DNA of 64,000 nucleotides from Bacteroidales bacterium (GTDB lineage: Bacteria > Bacteroidota > Bacteroidia > Bacteroidales > UBA932). The number at the start of each line of letters is the position of its first letter. Position 1 is the first letter of the stretch. Positions 14,895 through 23,293 of the stretch are shown piece by piece. The translations under genes were made by a program, and so were the position numbers. Location of the stretch: contig JAGBNC010000016.1 in assembly GCA_017634595.1 (NCBI GenBank), positions 62,001 to 126,000 on the forward strand, read 5' to 3'. The notes below the pieces were generated by a model. That model was not told the origin of the DNA. It did no database searches and saw nothing but the letters and a program-made list of their open reading frames with translations.

Positions 14895-16946
14895 TTACTC
14901 CAAAACATTAATTAGTTGCAATTCAGCTTCGGAAAGGTCTCTTACACAGCGCACGTGCCCCGAAGTCGAATCGTAGGAAGGATTGGAAAAGTATGTCTTG
15001 GACACAGCTTTGCCCTCCAGAGTCCAATAGTAGTTTCCAGCCAAAACTTCATCTATAGTATCCGAAGTGTATTGGTATCCCATTATTATACCTATTTCCT
15101 CCCTTGTCGGCAGGCGCCAAGAGTCGAAAACTCTCCCGTCTGCAGTAACCTCTTTATAGGTGCCGCAGTGGGAAGCAGCTGTAAGCCCGTTGTTGAGGGC
15201 CTGAGTGGCGCCGAGCTGTGAGGCGATTAAGAATGACGGGGAAACCAAATGGTCGTTTGACTGATAGTTCCCGTCCAGCCTTACACGTCCTACGGTGTAA
15301 CTGTCTGATGTACTTGTGATTTGTATCACGTACATTCTATTGTTGCTCAGATTGGTGTACCTTGTCCCGCGGCTTGCGTAATAGTAGCCGCTGCGATAGC
15401 TGTCGATTATAGAATAGATGCCGTTGTTGTAAAACACTTTGGCGGTAAACAGGCCGTTGTTGCAAGTCTTGGCTGGCCGGTGGGCCGCCTGATCAGTATC
15501 CCAGTTCACCCAGTTATTGGTAATGAGGCTGGACCATAAACCTTCCACATTCTGAATATAGTCCAGAGGGTAGTGACGGATGATGATGTCTTTGTACAAA
15601 GCGGGATTGCCTGTAAGGTAGATGCGGAAACGTATGTATTTTACTGAATTATTGCTCAGGGCCGTGCTGGTTACTTGTACGGTTCCGTTCTTGAGGCCTG
15701 ATACTTCGATATCGACAGGAGACAGGGCTGAAGCGTCAATCCTGTTGCTGTATTTATCGTAATAATATACTTCAGGGGTGGATACTGATATAGGTCCGGA
15801 CGCCCAGAAATTGATTGTCCTGGTCCTTGGCCCCAGATTATCTGAGAGCACTTTTTCCCTTATCTCATCTTCTGTGGGATCGGCCATAAGATAGTCCAGC
15901 TCATGTCCTATGACATCTATGTCGTCGAGCTCTGACTGGTACTCCCAAGGAATCACTTCAAACAGCAGATTCAGAGGGATTTCGGACGTGTTTTCTCCCG
16001 AACTGCCCAGTGTTTCCAGGGTGGCGTTTACCCGGTACTGATAGTTCCTTTCCAGCGAATAGGGGCCGGGCACGGAAATATCCACCACCGGTATAGCGTA
16101 ATAGTTATTCAATATTACGTTATGCTCCGCATCTTCCAATGGAACATTCAGGATAATCATCGTAGCGTCGTCAATGTCAGACCAGCTATGAGGATAGCTA
16201 TAGGTTATAATTGTTCCGCCGTTGGTGCTGCTGCCCGAGACATTCATCAGGTACTGTGTAGTCATCAGGTTGACCTCCGACGGAGAGTCGTCATCCAGCA
16301 CGGAAGCGCTTGTGGAGTAGTTGACGAATTTCCATTGCGGCGTTCCGAACAAAGAATAAGCGCTCATGCCTTCTGACAAAGCGAACGATATTTCAATCTT
16401 GGCCGCGGCTCGTTTGAATGTGAGCGGAATCAATTGTTCCGGATCTGAAGTTGGAGTCCAGATAGTACTGGCATCCATCAGGAACAGCTTTGAGTTTGTT
16501 TTCGAAAGATCGTAAGTGCCCGCATCGGGGTCGTACAGACGATATATATCATTGTCGCGGGCGGTTTCAAGCGCTTTGAGCGCGTCGATTCCGTCAATCC
16601 CGGAAAGGTCTGATCCGGGATTGGCCACCGCGTACACTTCATATTCCTGACCGGGGACCAATCCGTCTTCCTTCCACCTGGAGGTGAGGAAGTTAGCTTC
16701 GTCTATAACCGGGCTCCCGACATTGTACCGTACAAAGGAACCGTGGCCTGATATGAAGACATCAATGCCTCCCGCCAGGTTTCTTTCATTCAGAGCCGGC
16801 ACATCTTCTATCGTTGCCTTTGTCTGAAAATCATTTTCTATTCCCGGCAGCAGATTCAAGACTTGTGTGCGCATATCTGTCCCAAACTTCGTGCAAGATG
16901 GGAGCAGCGGCAGCAGAATCGCGAATATGAGTATTGTCTTTTTCAA
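14895..16946 (-). CDS. Fimbrial tip-type lipoprotein with C-terminal FISUMP/DUF1566-like domain
   Basis: 683 residues with a lipoprotein signal ending LLPSC (C18). The N-terminal half is fimbrillin-like: FISGHGSFVRYNVG, PLTFKRAAAKIEISFAL and RNYQYRVNATLE, the conserved order in Mfa/FimB-fold subunits. The C-terminal 170 residues differ: FDSWRLPTREEIGIIMGYQY, NYYWTLEG and GHVRCVRDL, the pattern of the FISUMP/DUF1566 lectin-like module that crowns many Bacteroidales fimbrial tip proteins. I infer an adhesive tip subunit. Ends 1 nt before the next start. Confidence 0.68.
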   Translation of the reverse strand: MKKTILIFAILLPLLPSCTKFGTDMRTQVLNLLPGIENDFQTKATIEDVPALNERNLAGGIDVFISGHGSFVRYNVGSPVIDEANFLTSRWKEDGLVPGQEYEVYAVANPGSDLSGIDGIDALKALETARDNDIYRLYDPDAGTYDLSKTNSKLFLMDASTIWTPTSDPEQLIPLTFKRAAAKIEISFALSEGMSAYSLFGTPQWKFVNYSTSASVLDDDSPSEVNLMTTQYLMNVSGSSTNGGTIITYSYPHSWSDIDDATMIILNVPLEDAEHNVILNNYYAIPVVDISVPGPYSLERNYQYRVNATLETLGSSGENTSEIPLNLLFEVIPWEYQSELDDIDVIGHELDYLMADPTEDEIREKVLSDNLGPRTRTINFWASGPISVSTPEVYYYDKYSNRIDASALSPVDIEVSGLKNGTVQVTSTALSNNSVKYIRFRIYLTGNPALYKDIIIRHYPLDYIQNVEGLWSSLITNNWVNWDTDQAAHRPAKTCNNGLFTAKVFYNNGIYSIIDSYRSGYYYASRGTRYTNLSNNRMYVIQITSTSDSYTVGRVRLDGNYQSNDHLVSPSFLIASQLGATQALNNGLTAASHCGTYKEVTADGRVFDSWRLPTREEIGIIMGYQYTSDTIDEVLAGNYYWTLEGKAVSKTYFSNPSYDSTSGHVRCVRDLSEAELQLINVLE

Positions 16947-16955
16947 TTTGCTATA

Positions 16956-18557
16956 CTAAAATGCGTCCGGAGTTACATAATGATACAGAATACTGTCTGT
17001 ATCGCCCGGGAGGCCTATTGTGTTAAAAGGAAGTCGGATCGATGCAAGCGACTGGCTGCTGAGCAGCAGTTTCAGTTGGCAGACTGGGTTGGACGGATTG
17101 GGCCCGGACAAGTCAAAAGCATGCTTGGGAACAACGTAGAAGATAACAAACTGATCTGTCGTTTCAAGCGGCATGTTTATGCTGTCGGTAAACGTCGAAA
17201 GCACTCCGCCATCGTCTCTGATAAAGCCGAAATCGGGATTGTCGAGGACGAGAAGCATAGACGCGTTCGAGGGCACGGATGATCTACCGCTTAATTGGAG
17301 CTTGGGAGAGTATGGAAGCCCGTCCGTTCCCATGCCCCAGGCGCACTTAATGTAATCCACAGCATTTTCATTCATTATATGTGCGTTCCCATTAAGGTTG
17401 GAAAGAGTCAGGGAGTAACTCCAATCAAAAGAAAAGAGGCCGGCATCTGTCCACGGAGATACTTCGGGTAAAATGTACAAGCGGTCCTTGGCGAAGAAAG
17501 CATAGATGATCCATTCGTGATTTCTCACAAAAAGCTCTGTATCAAGACTGAAATTCAATTGTTGAACCTTAGAGCCGCTGACACCCATTTTATAATAAAT
17601 GGTCCCGGAGAGAGTCCTGCCGGCCTCTTTAAGATAAGTTATAGCGCTAGGCTTGACTGAAGCGGCCTCCAGTCTGCCTACGTAGTCTTCAATGTCTTCA
17701 TCCGGCCCGCGGGTAAGACTGGCGGGGTCGGGATGATAGCTGATGGCCGATTCCGAAATGTTAATTTGCATCGGCGAAGAATGGTAACCTCCTGATACTC
17801 TGTAATGAGCCTGGGTGGGATCAGGCATGTCATCTGAATAATCTGAGGCTGCCGGGAAAAAGTAATCTTCATTGCAAATGCTGCCTCCGTCCAGAACCAC
17901 CTGCTGTATCGATGCATTCTGGAGCCCGGTGGGGTACAGGAAATAAAAGCTGATTTTACAAACTGACCGGACCAGAGGGATTCTGATAGGAGGAGCGGTG
18001 GAATAAGCCGACGAGAGATATTGTCCGGCATCGATATGCCGGACAACTCTTGAAATGGGAAGTCCGCCCTGCGGTACCGTAGCCACGGAATCGCTCGGGC
18101 TGAAGTATCTGAGAACCGCCGTATCGAGGTTTGAAGGGTGTGCGTCCGGAGCCAGTATCACTCCGGAAGCCCCTGCATTGGCGGCAACGTATATGTCTAT
18201 CTGACGTCCTGAGCTAAGGTTGTCAGGATCTATTTCAAAGGTAAGTGTAACTTCTCCGTAGCTGTCAACCAAGCGGCTCAATTCGTCACCGCTCAGTTCT
18301 TTGTAGGCAACGGGGAGTGCATCCGAGTCGGAGTTGAATACCCAGACTTGAATCTGCTTGAATTGGGATTCTTCGCTCAGCCCGGAGTGGGTATTGTCCG
18401 CCTTGGTAGCAGGAAGGCTGCTGCCTGCCGAAAAAGTCATACGGATAAACCTGCCCTGGGACTCCTCAGGACGCACGGAGCGGTCCCGGGAGCAGCCCGA
18501 CGGCAGCATCCAGATCAGCGCGGCGCAGACAACTATTTTAACCCAGCGTGACATCAT
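16956..18557 (-). CDS. Fimbrillin-like accessory lipoprotein
   Basis: About 533 residues. The reading frame extends to 18602, but ATGs at 18557/18554 give the signal MMSRWVKIVVCAALIWMLPSGC with a proper lipobox, whereas the longer form adds a hydrophilic 15-residue lead; the start therefore overlaps the upstream gene by about 20 nt. Fimbrillin features: FKQIQVWVFNSD, IDIYVAANAG, RIPLVRSVCKISFYF, then RNHEWIIYAFFAKDRLYILP. It fits the Mfa3/Mfa4-type accessory position between anchor and tip. Spaced 9 nt from the next gene. Confidence 0.65.
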   Translation of the reverse strand: MMSRWVKIVVCAALIWMLPSGCSRDRSVRPEESQGRFIRMTFSAGSSLPATKADNTHSGLSEESQFKQIQVWVFNSDSDALPVAYKELSGDELSRLVDSYGEVTLTFEIDPDNLSSGRQIDIYVAANAGASGVILAPDAHPSNLDTAVLRYFSPSDSVATVPQGGLPISRVVRHIDAGQYLSSAYSTAPPIRIPLVRSVCKISFYFLYPTGLQNASIQQVVLDGGSICNEDYFFPAASDYSDDMPDPTQAHYRVSGGYHSSPMQINISESAISYHPDPASLTRGPDEDIEDYVGRLEAASVKPSAITYLKEAGRTLSGTIYYKMGVSGSKVQQLNFSLDTELFVRNHEWIIYAFFAKDRLYILPEVSPWTDAGLFSFDWSYSLTLSNLNGNAHIMNENAVDYIKCAWGMGTDGLPYSPKLQLSGRSSVPSNASMLLVLDNPDFGFIRDDGGVLSTFTDSINMPLETTDQFVIFYVVPKHAFDLSGPNPSNPVCQLKLLLSSQSLASIRLPFNTIGLPGDTDSILYHYVTPDAF

Positions 18558-19530
18558 CCAATGAAAGTACCCATCCGTTAATGAGTATTTTTGATTTGAC
18601 AAAAGTCCCCTTGTCGATGAAGAAAGTTATGTTGTAAGCATCTTGACGGTCCAGGTATTCTTGTGACGACCATTCGGCGCGGTGCTCCGCAATACCTTGC
18701 AGGGACAGCAGCCACGCCAGATTGACCCGGGCGATTTCTTTCCCACCGTCTTTGCTTGAAACGACAAGGGTCGGCTTATCTTCTACGATCAGCCTTGAGA
18801 GTTGGAAATCAGCAAGCACAAAACTGCTGGTCTGACCTTCGGGCATGATATCGGACGAGTGTGACGAACTGTAGTAAGGAAGGAACAGGGTCGGTACCGG
18901 CCGTATCATATCTCCTTTATAATCAAAATTGACGGCGCTGCTGGTTATCGAAAAGTCGAAGTCGTCTTCGGACAGAATGTCGGACCCGTCATAAGGCAGA
19001 ATTAATAACCGGAGCCGATTCGTTAACTTATTTAACGAAATGTCAATGTACTGTGAGCCGCTCTTCATCGTTTTCTTGGCAACGCCGTCATAGATTGATG
19101 CGAAATCCTTCTCTGATATATCGTTTGTAGTTTTAAGTTGCATGGTTAAGTCTTCGATTCCGGATTTTCCAGGCATGAGGGGGGCAAATTCGAACTCCCC
19201 GTCCTGGGAGAGAACCTTCCGGTTCCTTCCCAGGGCGACGAAAGTGTATTCGCCACCAGCCAGGCTGGGGAGAGTCATGGTGTAGCCGTCAGGGAAGCCT
19301 TTATCGGGTGATTCGTGATACTTTTCCACAAAGCGGCCGTCGGAATCGAAAATATACAATTCTACTTCTTTTACCTCGGAAGGAAAAGCATCGGCTTCCT
19401 TTACATTGTAAGTATAGGAAAACCTTACGGACAAGTGGCAGCACGACCTGTCATCGAAAACGCAGGAACTAACAACAAACAATAACTCAATTGCTGCCAA
19501 AGCCTTGAATAAGGAAGCCGATTTTTTCAT
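18538..19530 (-). CDS. FimB/Mfa2-family fimbrial anchor lipoprotein
   Basis: 330 residues, the length typical of FimB/Mfa2. Lipoprotein signal ending VVSSC (C23) followed by VFDDRSCCHLSVRFSYTYN, a hallmark early double-Cys segment of the family, then VKEVELYIFDSDGRFV and GGEYTFVALGR. The C-terminal INGWVLSLDDVTLG matches the family ending. In Porphyromonas, Mfa2/FimB sits at the fibre base and limits its length. It directly follows the major subunit gene (1-nt gap), which fits an anchor. Confidence 0.85.
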   Translation of the reverse strand: MKKSASLFKALAAIELLFVVSSCVFDDRSCCHLSVRFSYTYNVKEADAFPSEVKEVELYIFDSDGRFVEKYHESPDKGFPDGYTMTLPSLAGGEYTFVALGRNRKVLSQDGEFEFAPLMPGKSGIEDLTMQLKTTNDISEKDFASIYDGVAKKTMKSGSQYIDISLNKLTNRLRLLILPYDGSDILSEDDFDFSITSSAVNFDYKGDMIRPVPTLFLPYYSSSHSSDIMPEGQTSSFVLADFQLSRLIVEDKPTLVVSSKDGGKEIARVNLAWLLSLQGIAEHRAEWSSQEYLDRQDAYNITFFIDKGTFVKSKILINGWVLSLDDVTLG

Positions 19531-19531
19531 A

Positions 19532-21037
19532 TTACTCTCCGAGATGAATGTTAGTTACATTAGCAACCCACTTATTGACAAGGAGTTTCACGCGGAGATA
19601 CAGCTTGTCGCTCTCGACGGGCGTAGTGGGATCGGGATTGATGGTGGGGTCGTCCGGGACCCATCCTCCAGGAATATCGTCGCCGAAGTTGGTAACCTCG
19701 GTGACCATGAGCTGATACCAAGTATTGCGGAATACGCCGTAAGTGTTGTAGTTGTTGTCCTTGATAAAGTATGTGTAGTACATCACACCGTCTTCAAACA
19801 CGTTAACCTTGGTTATGGCACGGAACCTTGCCACATCGGAGGCGAGCAGAGATTCTGCCGCTGCAAGATTGGCTGGATCGTCATCGGTCACGCCGTCGGC
19901 AAGCTTGTTCCCGAACACGTCGAAAGCATTGGGATATGCTGCCTGGAGAGCTGCAAGCGTGACGAAGTGAGATGAGTTGTTGTTGTATCCGAAGAATGTT
20001 GCGGGGGTTCCGCTGCCGGTTGCGTCAAGGGTGACCTTGAAAATAACGCCGGTGGTGGTGCCCCAGACGGGGATAGCCTCGGCTGCATTCTCAAGAATAT
20101 AACTGGGAGAACCGGTGGCGATCAGGCGGTCTGCAACATCTCCAATGCCTACGGACACATACTCTCCGCCGCTAACCTCGATGTTTGAATAAGCGGTCTG
20201 TCCGGCGGTGCTGAAACTGCCGTTCACGAAGCCGTAGCGTTCGGTAGTCGGAGTTGTCAACTGGGTCATGGCATCGTCGGCCCACTGCTGCTCGATGTAC
20301 ATTGTCTTGGCAGCGGAGATGGGGAAGAATCCGTTGATGGCAGCTGAAGCAGCGGCAAAAGAGCCGTTGGCGATATTGGAACTCACTGAAATGGAAGGAT
20401 CTTCACCGGCGGTGATTTTGGCGGTAAAGCGATCCAGATATATGGTTTCGCCAACGGCGGGGTTGGACATGCTGTTATTGGCTGCCGTGAGGGTTACTGT
20501 AGGAATGTGGCTTCCCTGAGTGCTGGCATCGTGCTGGCTGAACATAATAAAAGAATTGTCCTGTGCAGCGGTGTTGCCGGCATTGATGACTCCCTGGCGT
20601 GCCTGAGGCTCAAAACTCTGGGTCGTGTTACCCTGCCAGCTGTCTCCTACACTGTATCCGAATGGATCGGTGCTGGAGCCTGCGTAGGCATACATATCGT
20701 AAGTGCCTGCAGGAACGGTGGTAGTGAGCACGGCAGATTCATATCCGTCGTCGTAGCCCTCGTGTGATACCCTGTTGAGAGCATCGACACTCAAGATTGC
20801 CTTGACTACATCGCCCTGCACGAGATACACCACGGCCTCTGACACTACGCTTTCTGCAGCGGTGCCGTCCAGCAGTGTTCCGGAGTTGTCGGTTTTGGTG
20901 CCGGGTGAAGTAATACCCAGCTGAACTGTGAGATAGCTCCTGGAAGAATCGGGCACATCAGTTTTGCCCTGATCTTTTGAGCAAGCGGCAACGGCAAGTA
21001 TGCCCATGCCGATAAGCAAAAATTTAATCTTTTTCAT
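19532..21037 (-). CDS. Mfa1-family major fimbrial subunit
   Basis: 501 residues with lipoprotein signal MKKIKFLLIGMGILAVAAC. Mfa1 traits: YLTVQLGITSPGTKTDN after the signal, VPAGTYDMYAYAGSS, and the C-terminal part FIKDNNYNTYGVFRNTWYQL then VTEVTNFGDDIPGG and LYLRVKLLVNKWVANVTNIH. The closing strand is the expected donor strand for polymerisation after proteolytic removal of the N-terminal segment. Smoothly written codon use and high alanine/threonine content suggest strong expression. Overlaps the DUF3868 gene end by 14 nt. Confidence 0.87.
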   Translation of the reverse strand: MKKIKFLLIGMGILAVAACSKDQGKTDVPDSSRSYLTVQLGITSPGTKTDNSGTLLDGTAAESVVSEAVVYLVQGDVVKAILSVDALNRVSHEGYDDGYESAVLTTTVPAGTYDMYAYAGSSTDPFGYSVGDSWQGNTTQSFEPQARQGVINAGNTAAQDNSFIMFSQHDASTQGSHIPTVTLTAANNSMSNPAVGETIYLDRFTAKITAGEDPSISVSSNIANGSFAAASAAINGFFPISAAKTMYIEQQWADDAMTQLTTPTTERYGFVNGSFSTAGQTAYSNIEVSGGEYVSVGIGDVADRLIATGSPSYILENAAEAIPVWGTTTGVIFKVTLDATGSGTPATFFGYNNNSSHFVTLAALQAAYPNAFDVFGNKLADGVTDDDPANLAAAESLLASDVARFRAITKVNVFEDGVMYYTYFIKDNNYNTYGVFRNTWYQLMVTEVTNFGDDIPGGWVPDDPTINPDPTTPVESDKLYLRVKLLVNKWVANVTNIHLGE

Positions 21038-21503
21038 CTTTTTGATATTTGGTATTTATAATTATGTAATCACCTTCGATTATTTCAACGCAGCATTTTC
21101 TCCTGCTGTCAGACATGTACAGCATGGCATTGTCCATCCAAGGTTCGTATGGGAATCGGGTAGTGTATGGGATTATCTGATCCGAATTGCCATCCCTGCG
21201 ATAGACCTCAGTAGTGCCGCTGATTTTGTTCCGCAGATAATAGATATGAAGTTTCTTCCCCATGATCTCCACGGAGGGGAGTTCAAGAGAGTCTTGCGGG
21301 CTTTTAAAGATCGGGGTAAGTATGAGTGAAGATGCTCCTTTTATTTTTAAAGAGGATATATCAATGCTCATTGAGACACATACTGAATCTGCCTGTTTTT
21401 CCACTTTGGCATCCTGAATGTCAATTTTTTTCCGGGCCTGTGTCTGGTCTGCGGCGTCAACAGCGCATAATAGCATCAGCGACAAGATGATTGTTCTCCA
21501 CAT
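21024..21503 (-). CDS. DUF3868-type fimbrial accessory protein
   Basis: About 159 residues from the ATG at 21503, which gives the signal peptide MWRTIILSLMLLCAVDA; a longer frame to 21536 would overlap the DUF3575 gene. The mature part (VEKQADSVCVSMSIDISSLK, ILTPIFKSPQDSLELPSVEI) is the DUF3868 pattern found beside DUF3575 and Mfa-type genes. Family members here carry only the N-terminal domain; an OmpA-like tail found in some is absent. Probably helps secretion or assembly at the outer membrane; mechanism unknown. Confidence 0.7.
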   Translation of the reverse strand: MWRTIILSLMLLCAVDAADQTQARKKIDIQDAKVEKQADSVCVSMSIDISSLKIKGASSLILTPIFKSPQDSLELPSVEIMGKKLHIYYLRNKISGTTEVYRRDGNSDQIIPYTTRFPYEPWMDNAMLYMSDSRRKCCVEIIEGDYIIINTKYQKDEKD

Positions 21504-21519
21504 AGGCTGTCTAATGTTT

Positions 21520-22071
21520 TCAGAAGAAAAATACAAGTGCTACATTCGCCTTGGTCAGACCCCAATAGTGGCCGGGCAGGTTCTCCGACACCTGTAACCC
21601 GCACACGGGATATTCAAAGGCTACAGAGCGGTAAAAAGCATAGCCGGCGCCCAGCTCGAACTCCAGATTCAGCTTCTTGGTCAAGACCAGCTGATATCCG
21701 GCATCGGCTCCCGCTCCTACGAACCAGCCCTCTCTTCGCAAGGACTTCAGGTCGCCAAAGGGGATATTGCCGAAATTGAAACAACCCCCGTGTACATATC
21801 CGCCAACAAACCATCCAAAATACTCACGGCAAGGCCAATACCTCAGTTGTGTATCCGCCATAAGTACCTTCCATTTCCGATTGTCGGTGAATGTCCAGGG
21901 GTTGTAGGTTGCTGATACGTCGGCAGTCAGTTTACTTGCCAACTTGCATTCTACTCCTGCATCAAATGATAACAACGCGAGCTTTGTCAGTCGCGTTTTG
22001 AGCGCATTGTCCTGAGCGCTCACAAGCATACAGGATAGCAAAGCTCCGATAATGAAAAAAAATCTTTTCAA
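21520..22071 (-). CDS. DUF3575-family outer-membrane protein
   Basis: 183 residues with signal peptide MKRFFFIIGALLSCMLVSAQ. Predicted small beta-barrel: alternating strands such as FDAGVECKLASKLTADVSAT, KVLMADTQLRYWPCREYFGW, FVGAGADAGYQLVL, and a C-terminal aromatic strand ending FFF, typical of outer-membrane barrels. DUF3575 proteins commonly open FimB/Mfa fimbrial operons. First gene of the minus-strand operon; TAAATTTG promoter box at 22107-22114. Confidence 0.8.
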   Translation of the reverse strand: MKRFFFIIGALLSCMLVSAQDNALKTRLTKLALLSFDAGVECKLASKLTADVSATYNPWTFTDNRKWKVLMADTQLRYWPCREYFGWFVGGYVHGGCFNFGNIPFGDLKSLRREGWFVGAGADAGYQLVLTKKLNLEFELGAGYAFYRSVAFEYPVCGLQVSENLPGHYWGLTKANVALVFFF

Positions 22072-22106
22072 TGATAAATAATCTTTTTATCAGTTTATTG
22101 ATGCGG

Positions 22107-22114
22107 CAAATTTA
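22107..22114 (-). promoter_or_regulatory. Bacteroidales -7 box for the fimbrial operon
   Basis: TAAATTTG on the minus strand, about 36 nt before the DUF3575 start, in the 206-nt divergent gap shared with the LuxR-type regulator. Confidence 0.5.
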
Positions 22115-22249
22115 TTGCGCTCATACCAAAACGAAATGCCATCACCGGGTATCTTTGTGACTATCTTTTAGCCCACCCCCTCTGGATATCTTTTGTGTTG
22201 CAGCGGGTGTTATTCTCTGTATTTTCTTTTGTGTTTCAGTTTATTAGTT

Positions 22250-22257
22250 TACCTTTG
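22250..22257 (+). promoter_or_regulatory. Promoter of the LuxR-type regulator
   Basis: TACCTTTG with a TTTG at 22228-22231 (18-nt spacer): both Bacteroidales promoter elements are present. The ATG is 20 nt downstream. Confidence 0.6.
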
Positions 22258-22277
22258 CTTATTAAGTTCTTATTATT

Positions 22278-23039
22278 ATGCCTATTTCTTTAAAAGATTT
22301 TTTTACCCCTCGAAATACTGTTGATGCGTTGGACGAGCGTCTGTATGTGAACCAGCCGGCGTTGATAAGGATAGCTGAAGCATTTGCCCGAAGCCTTTAT
22401 CAGCCGGTTATTGTTATTGATCTCTACAAGCGCAATCTTTTGTACATGTCGGGGAATTTTCAGTATATGTTCGGCATATTACCTGATAAGGATCCAATGG
22501 ACAATGATCGTCTGTTCTTTGACTTTGTCCCCGAAGAAGAGCAGCAGATGCTTCTGGAAGTAATGGACAGGGCTTTTGAGCTTCTGTACAGCCTTCCGGT
22601 TGATGAGCGGCTTGAGTGGTCATTGTCCTACTACCTGACCATAGACAGCGGCGAAAAGCGCCGCCTCGTACATCAGACCGTTACCTCTATGTATCTGAGC
22701 CCTCAGGGGAAAGTGTGGCTTGCAATGTGCACGTTCTCTCTTTCTTCGCGCAAAGATCCGGGACATCCTAGTTTGAGACATTACCGTCACCCCGATTATT
22801 TCATTTATTCTTTTAAAAAACACGTCTGGTTCTACAAAGAGGGAGTGGTTCTGTCCGATGTTGAAAGGGATATTCTTATTCTTTCGTCCCAGGGCTATAT
22901 CATGAAAGAGATAGCGGTTAAAATCGGTAAAAGCGAGGATACTGTGAAGTTTTACAAGCGTCAGTTGTTTGCCAAACTTGGGGTGAAAAATAATACCGAG
23001 GCGGTGTTTGCAGCCATCAATGACAATCTCTTGATTTAG
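22278..23039 (+). CDS. LuxR-type transcriptional regulator next to the fimbrial operon
   Basis: 253 residues. The C-terminal helix-turn-helix is clear: LSDVERDILILSSQGYIMKE, then IAVKIGKSEDTVKFYKRQLF and KLGVKNNTEAV, the GerE/LuxR pattern. The N-terminal 150 residues look like a PAS-type sensor (VIVIDLYKRNLLYMSGNFQY followed by FDFVPEEEQQMLLEV); no receiver domain. Divergent from the fimbrial operon across a 206-nt gap, so it is the natural candidate for fimbrial control; no direct binding site was identified. It is followed by a 22-bp inverted repeat that probably terminates it. Confidence 0.8.
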   Translation: MPISLKDFFTPRNTVDALDERLYVNQPALIRIAEAFARSLYQPVIVIDLYKRNLLYMSGNFQYMFGILPDKDPMDNDRLFFDFVPEEEQQMLLEVMDRAFELLYSLPVDERLEWSLSYYLTIDSGEKRRLVHQTVTSMYLSPQGKVWLAMCTFSLSSRKDPGHPSLRHYRHPDYFIYSFKKHVWFYKEGVVLSDVERDILILSSQGYIMKEIAVKIGKSEDTVKFYKRQLFAKLGVKNNTEAVFAAINDNLLI

Positions 23040-23051
23040 AAACATATTAAC

Positions 23052-23118
23052 TAATAGGCTGCTGCACTCGGGGACCCTTTACCTATGCTTTCGGGCCCCC
23101 GAGTGCAGCAGCTTATTA
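23052..23118. terminator. 22-bp inverted repeat after the LuxR-type gene, probable terminator
   Basis: Left arm 23052-23073 and right arm 23097-23118 pair over 22 positions with one G-U; loop of 23 nt. The core is GCTGCTGCACTCGGGG and its complement. There is no long T run, only TTATTACTT. The right arm overlaps the first copy of a 15-bp direct repeat that flanks the AAA ATPase gene. Confidence 0.6.
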
Positions 23119-23121
23119 CTT
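23107..23121 (+). repeat. 15-bp direct repeat, left copy
   Basis: AGCAGCTTATTACTT, identical to 24564-24578. The two copies bracket the AAA/DUF4143 ATPase gene with its promoter. Confidence 0.75.
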
Positions 23122-23265
23122 AACTTTACTACTGATGCGATAAATAAGCCAACACTTTGTAAAACGGGCGAGGGTCGTGTGACTGGGTCAAAAGTCATTC
23201 TTGTATACGTTTTTATACTGTCAATAAAAAGATTTGCCAATATTTTTATATTAGAAATAAAAAGC

Positions 23266-23273
23266 TACATTTG
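23266..23273 (+). promoter_or_regulatory. Bacteroidales -7 box for the AAA/DUF4143 gene
   Basis: TACATTTG. A start site a few nt downstream would lie beyond the GTG at 23276, which favours the ATG at 23294 as the true start codon. Confidence 0.5.
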
Positions 23274-23293
23274 CAGTGAAAAAATCATATGAA

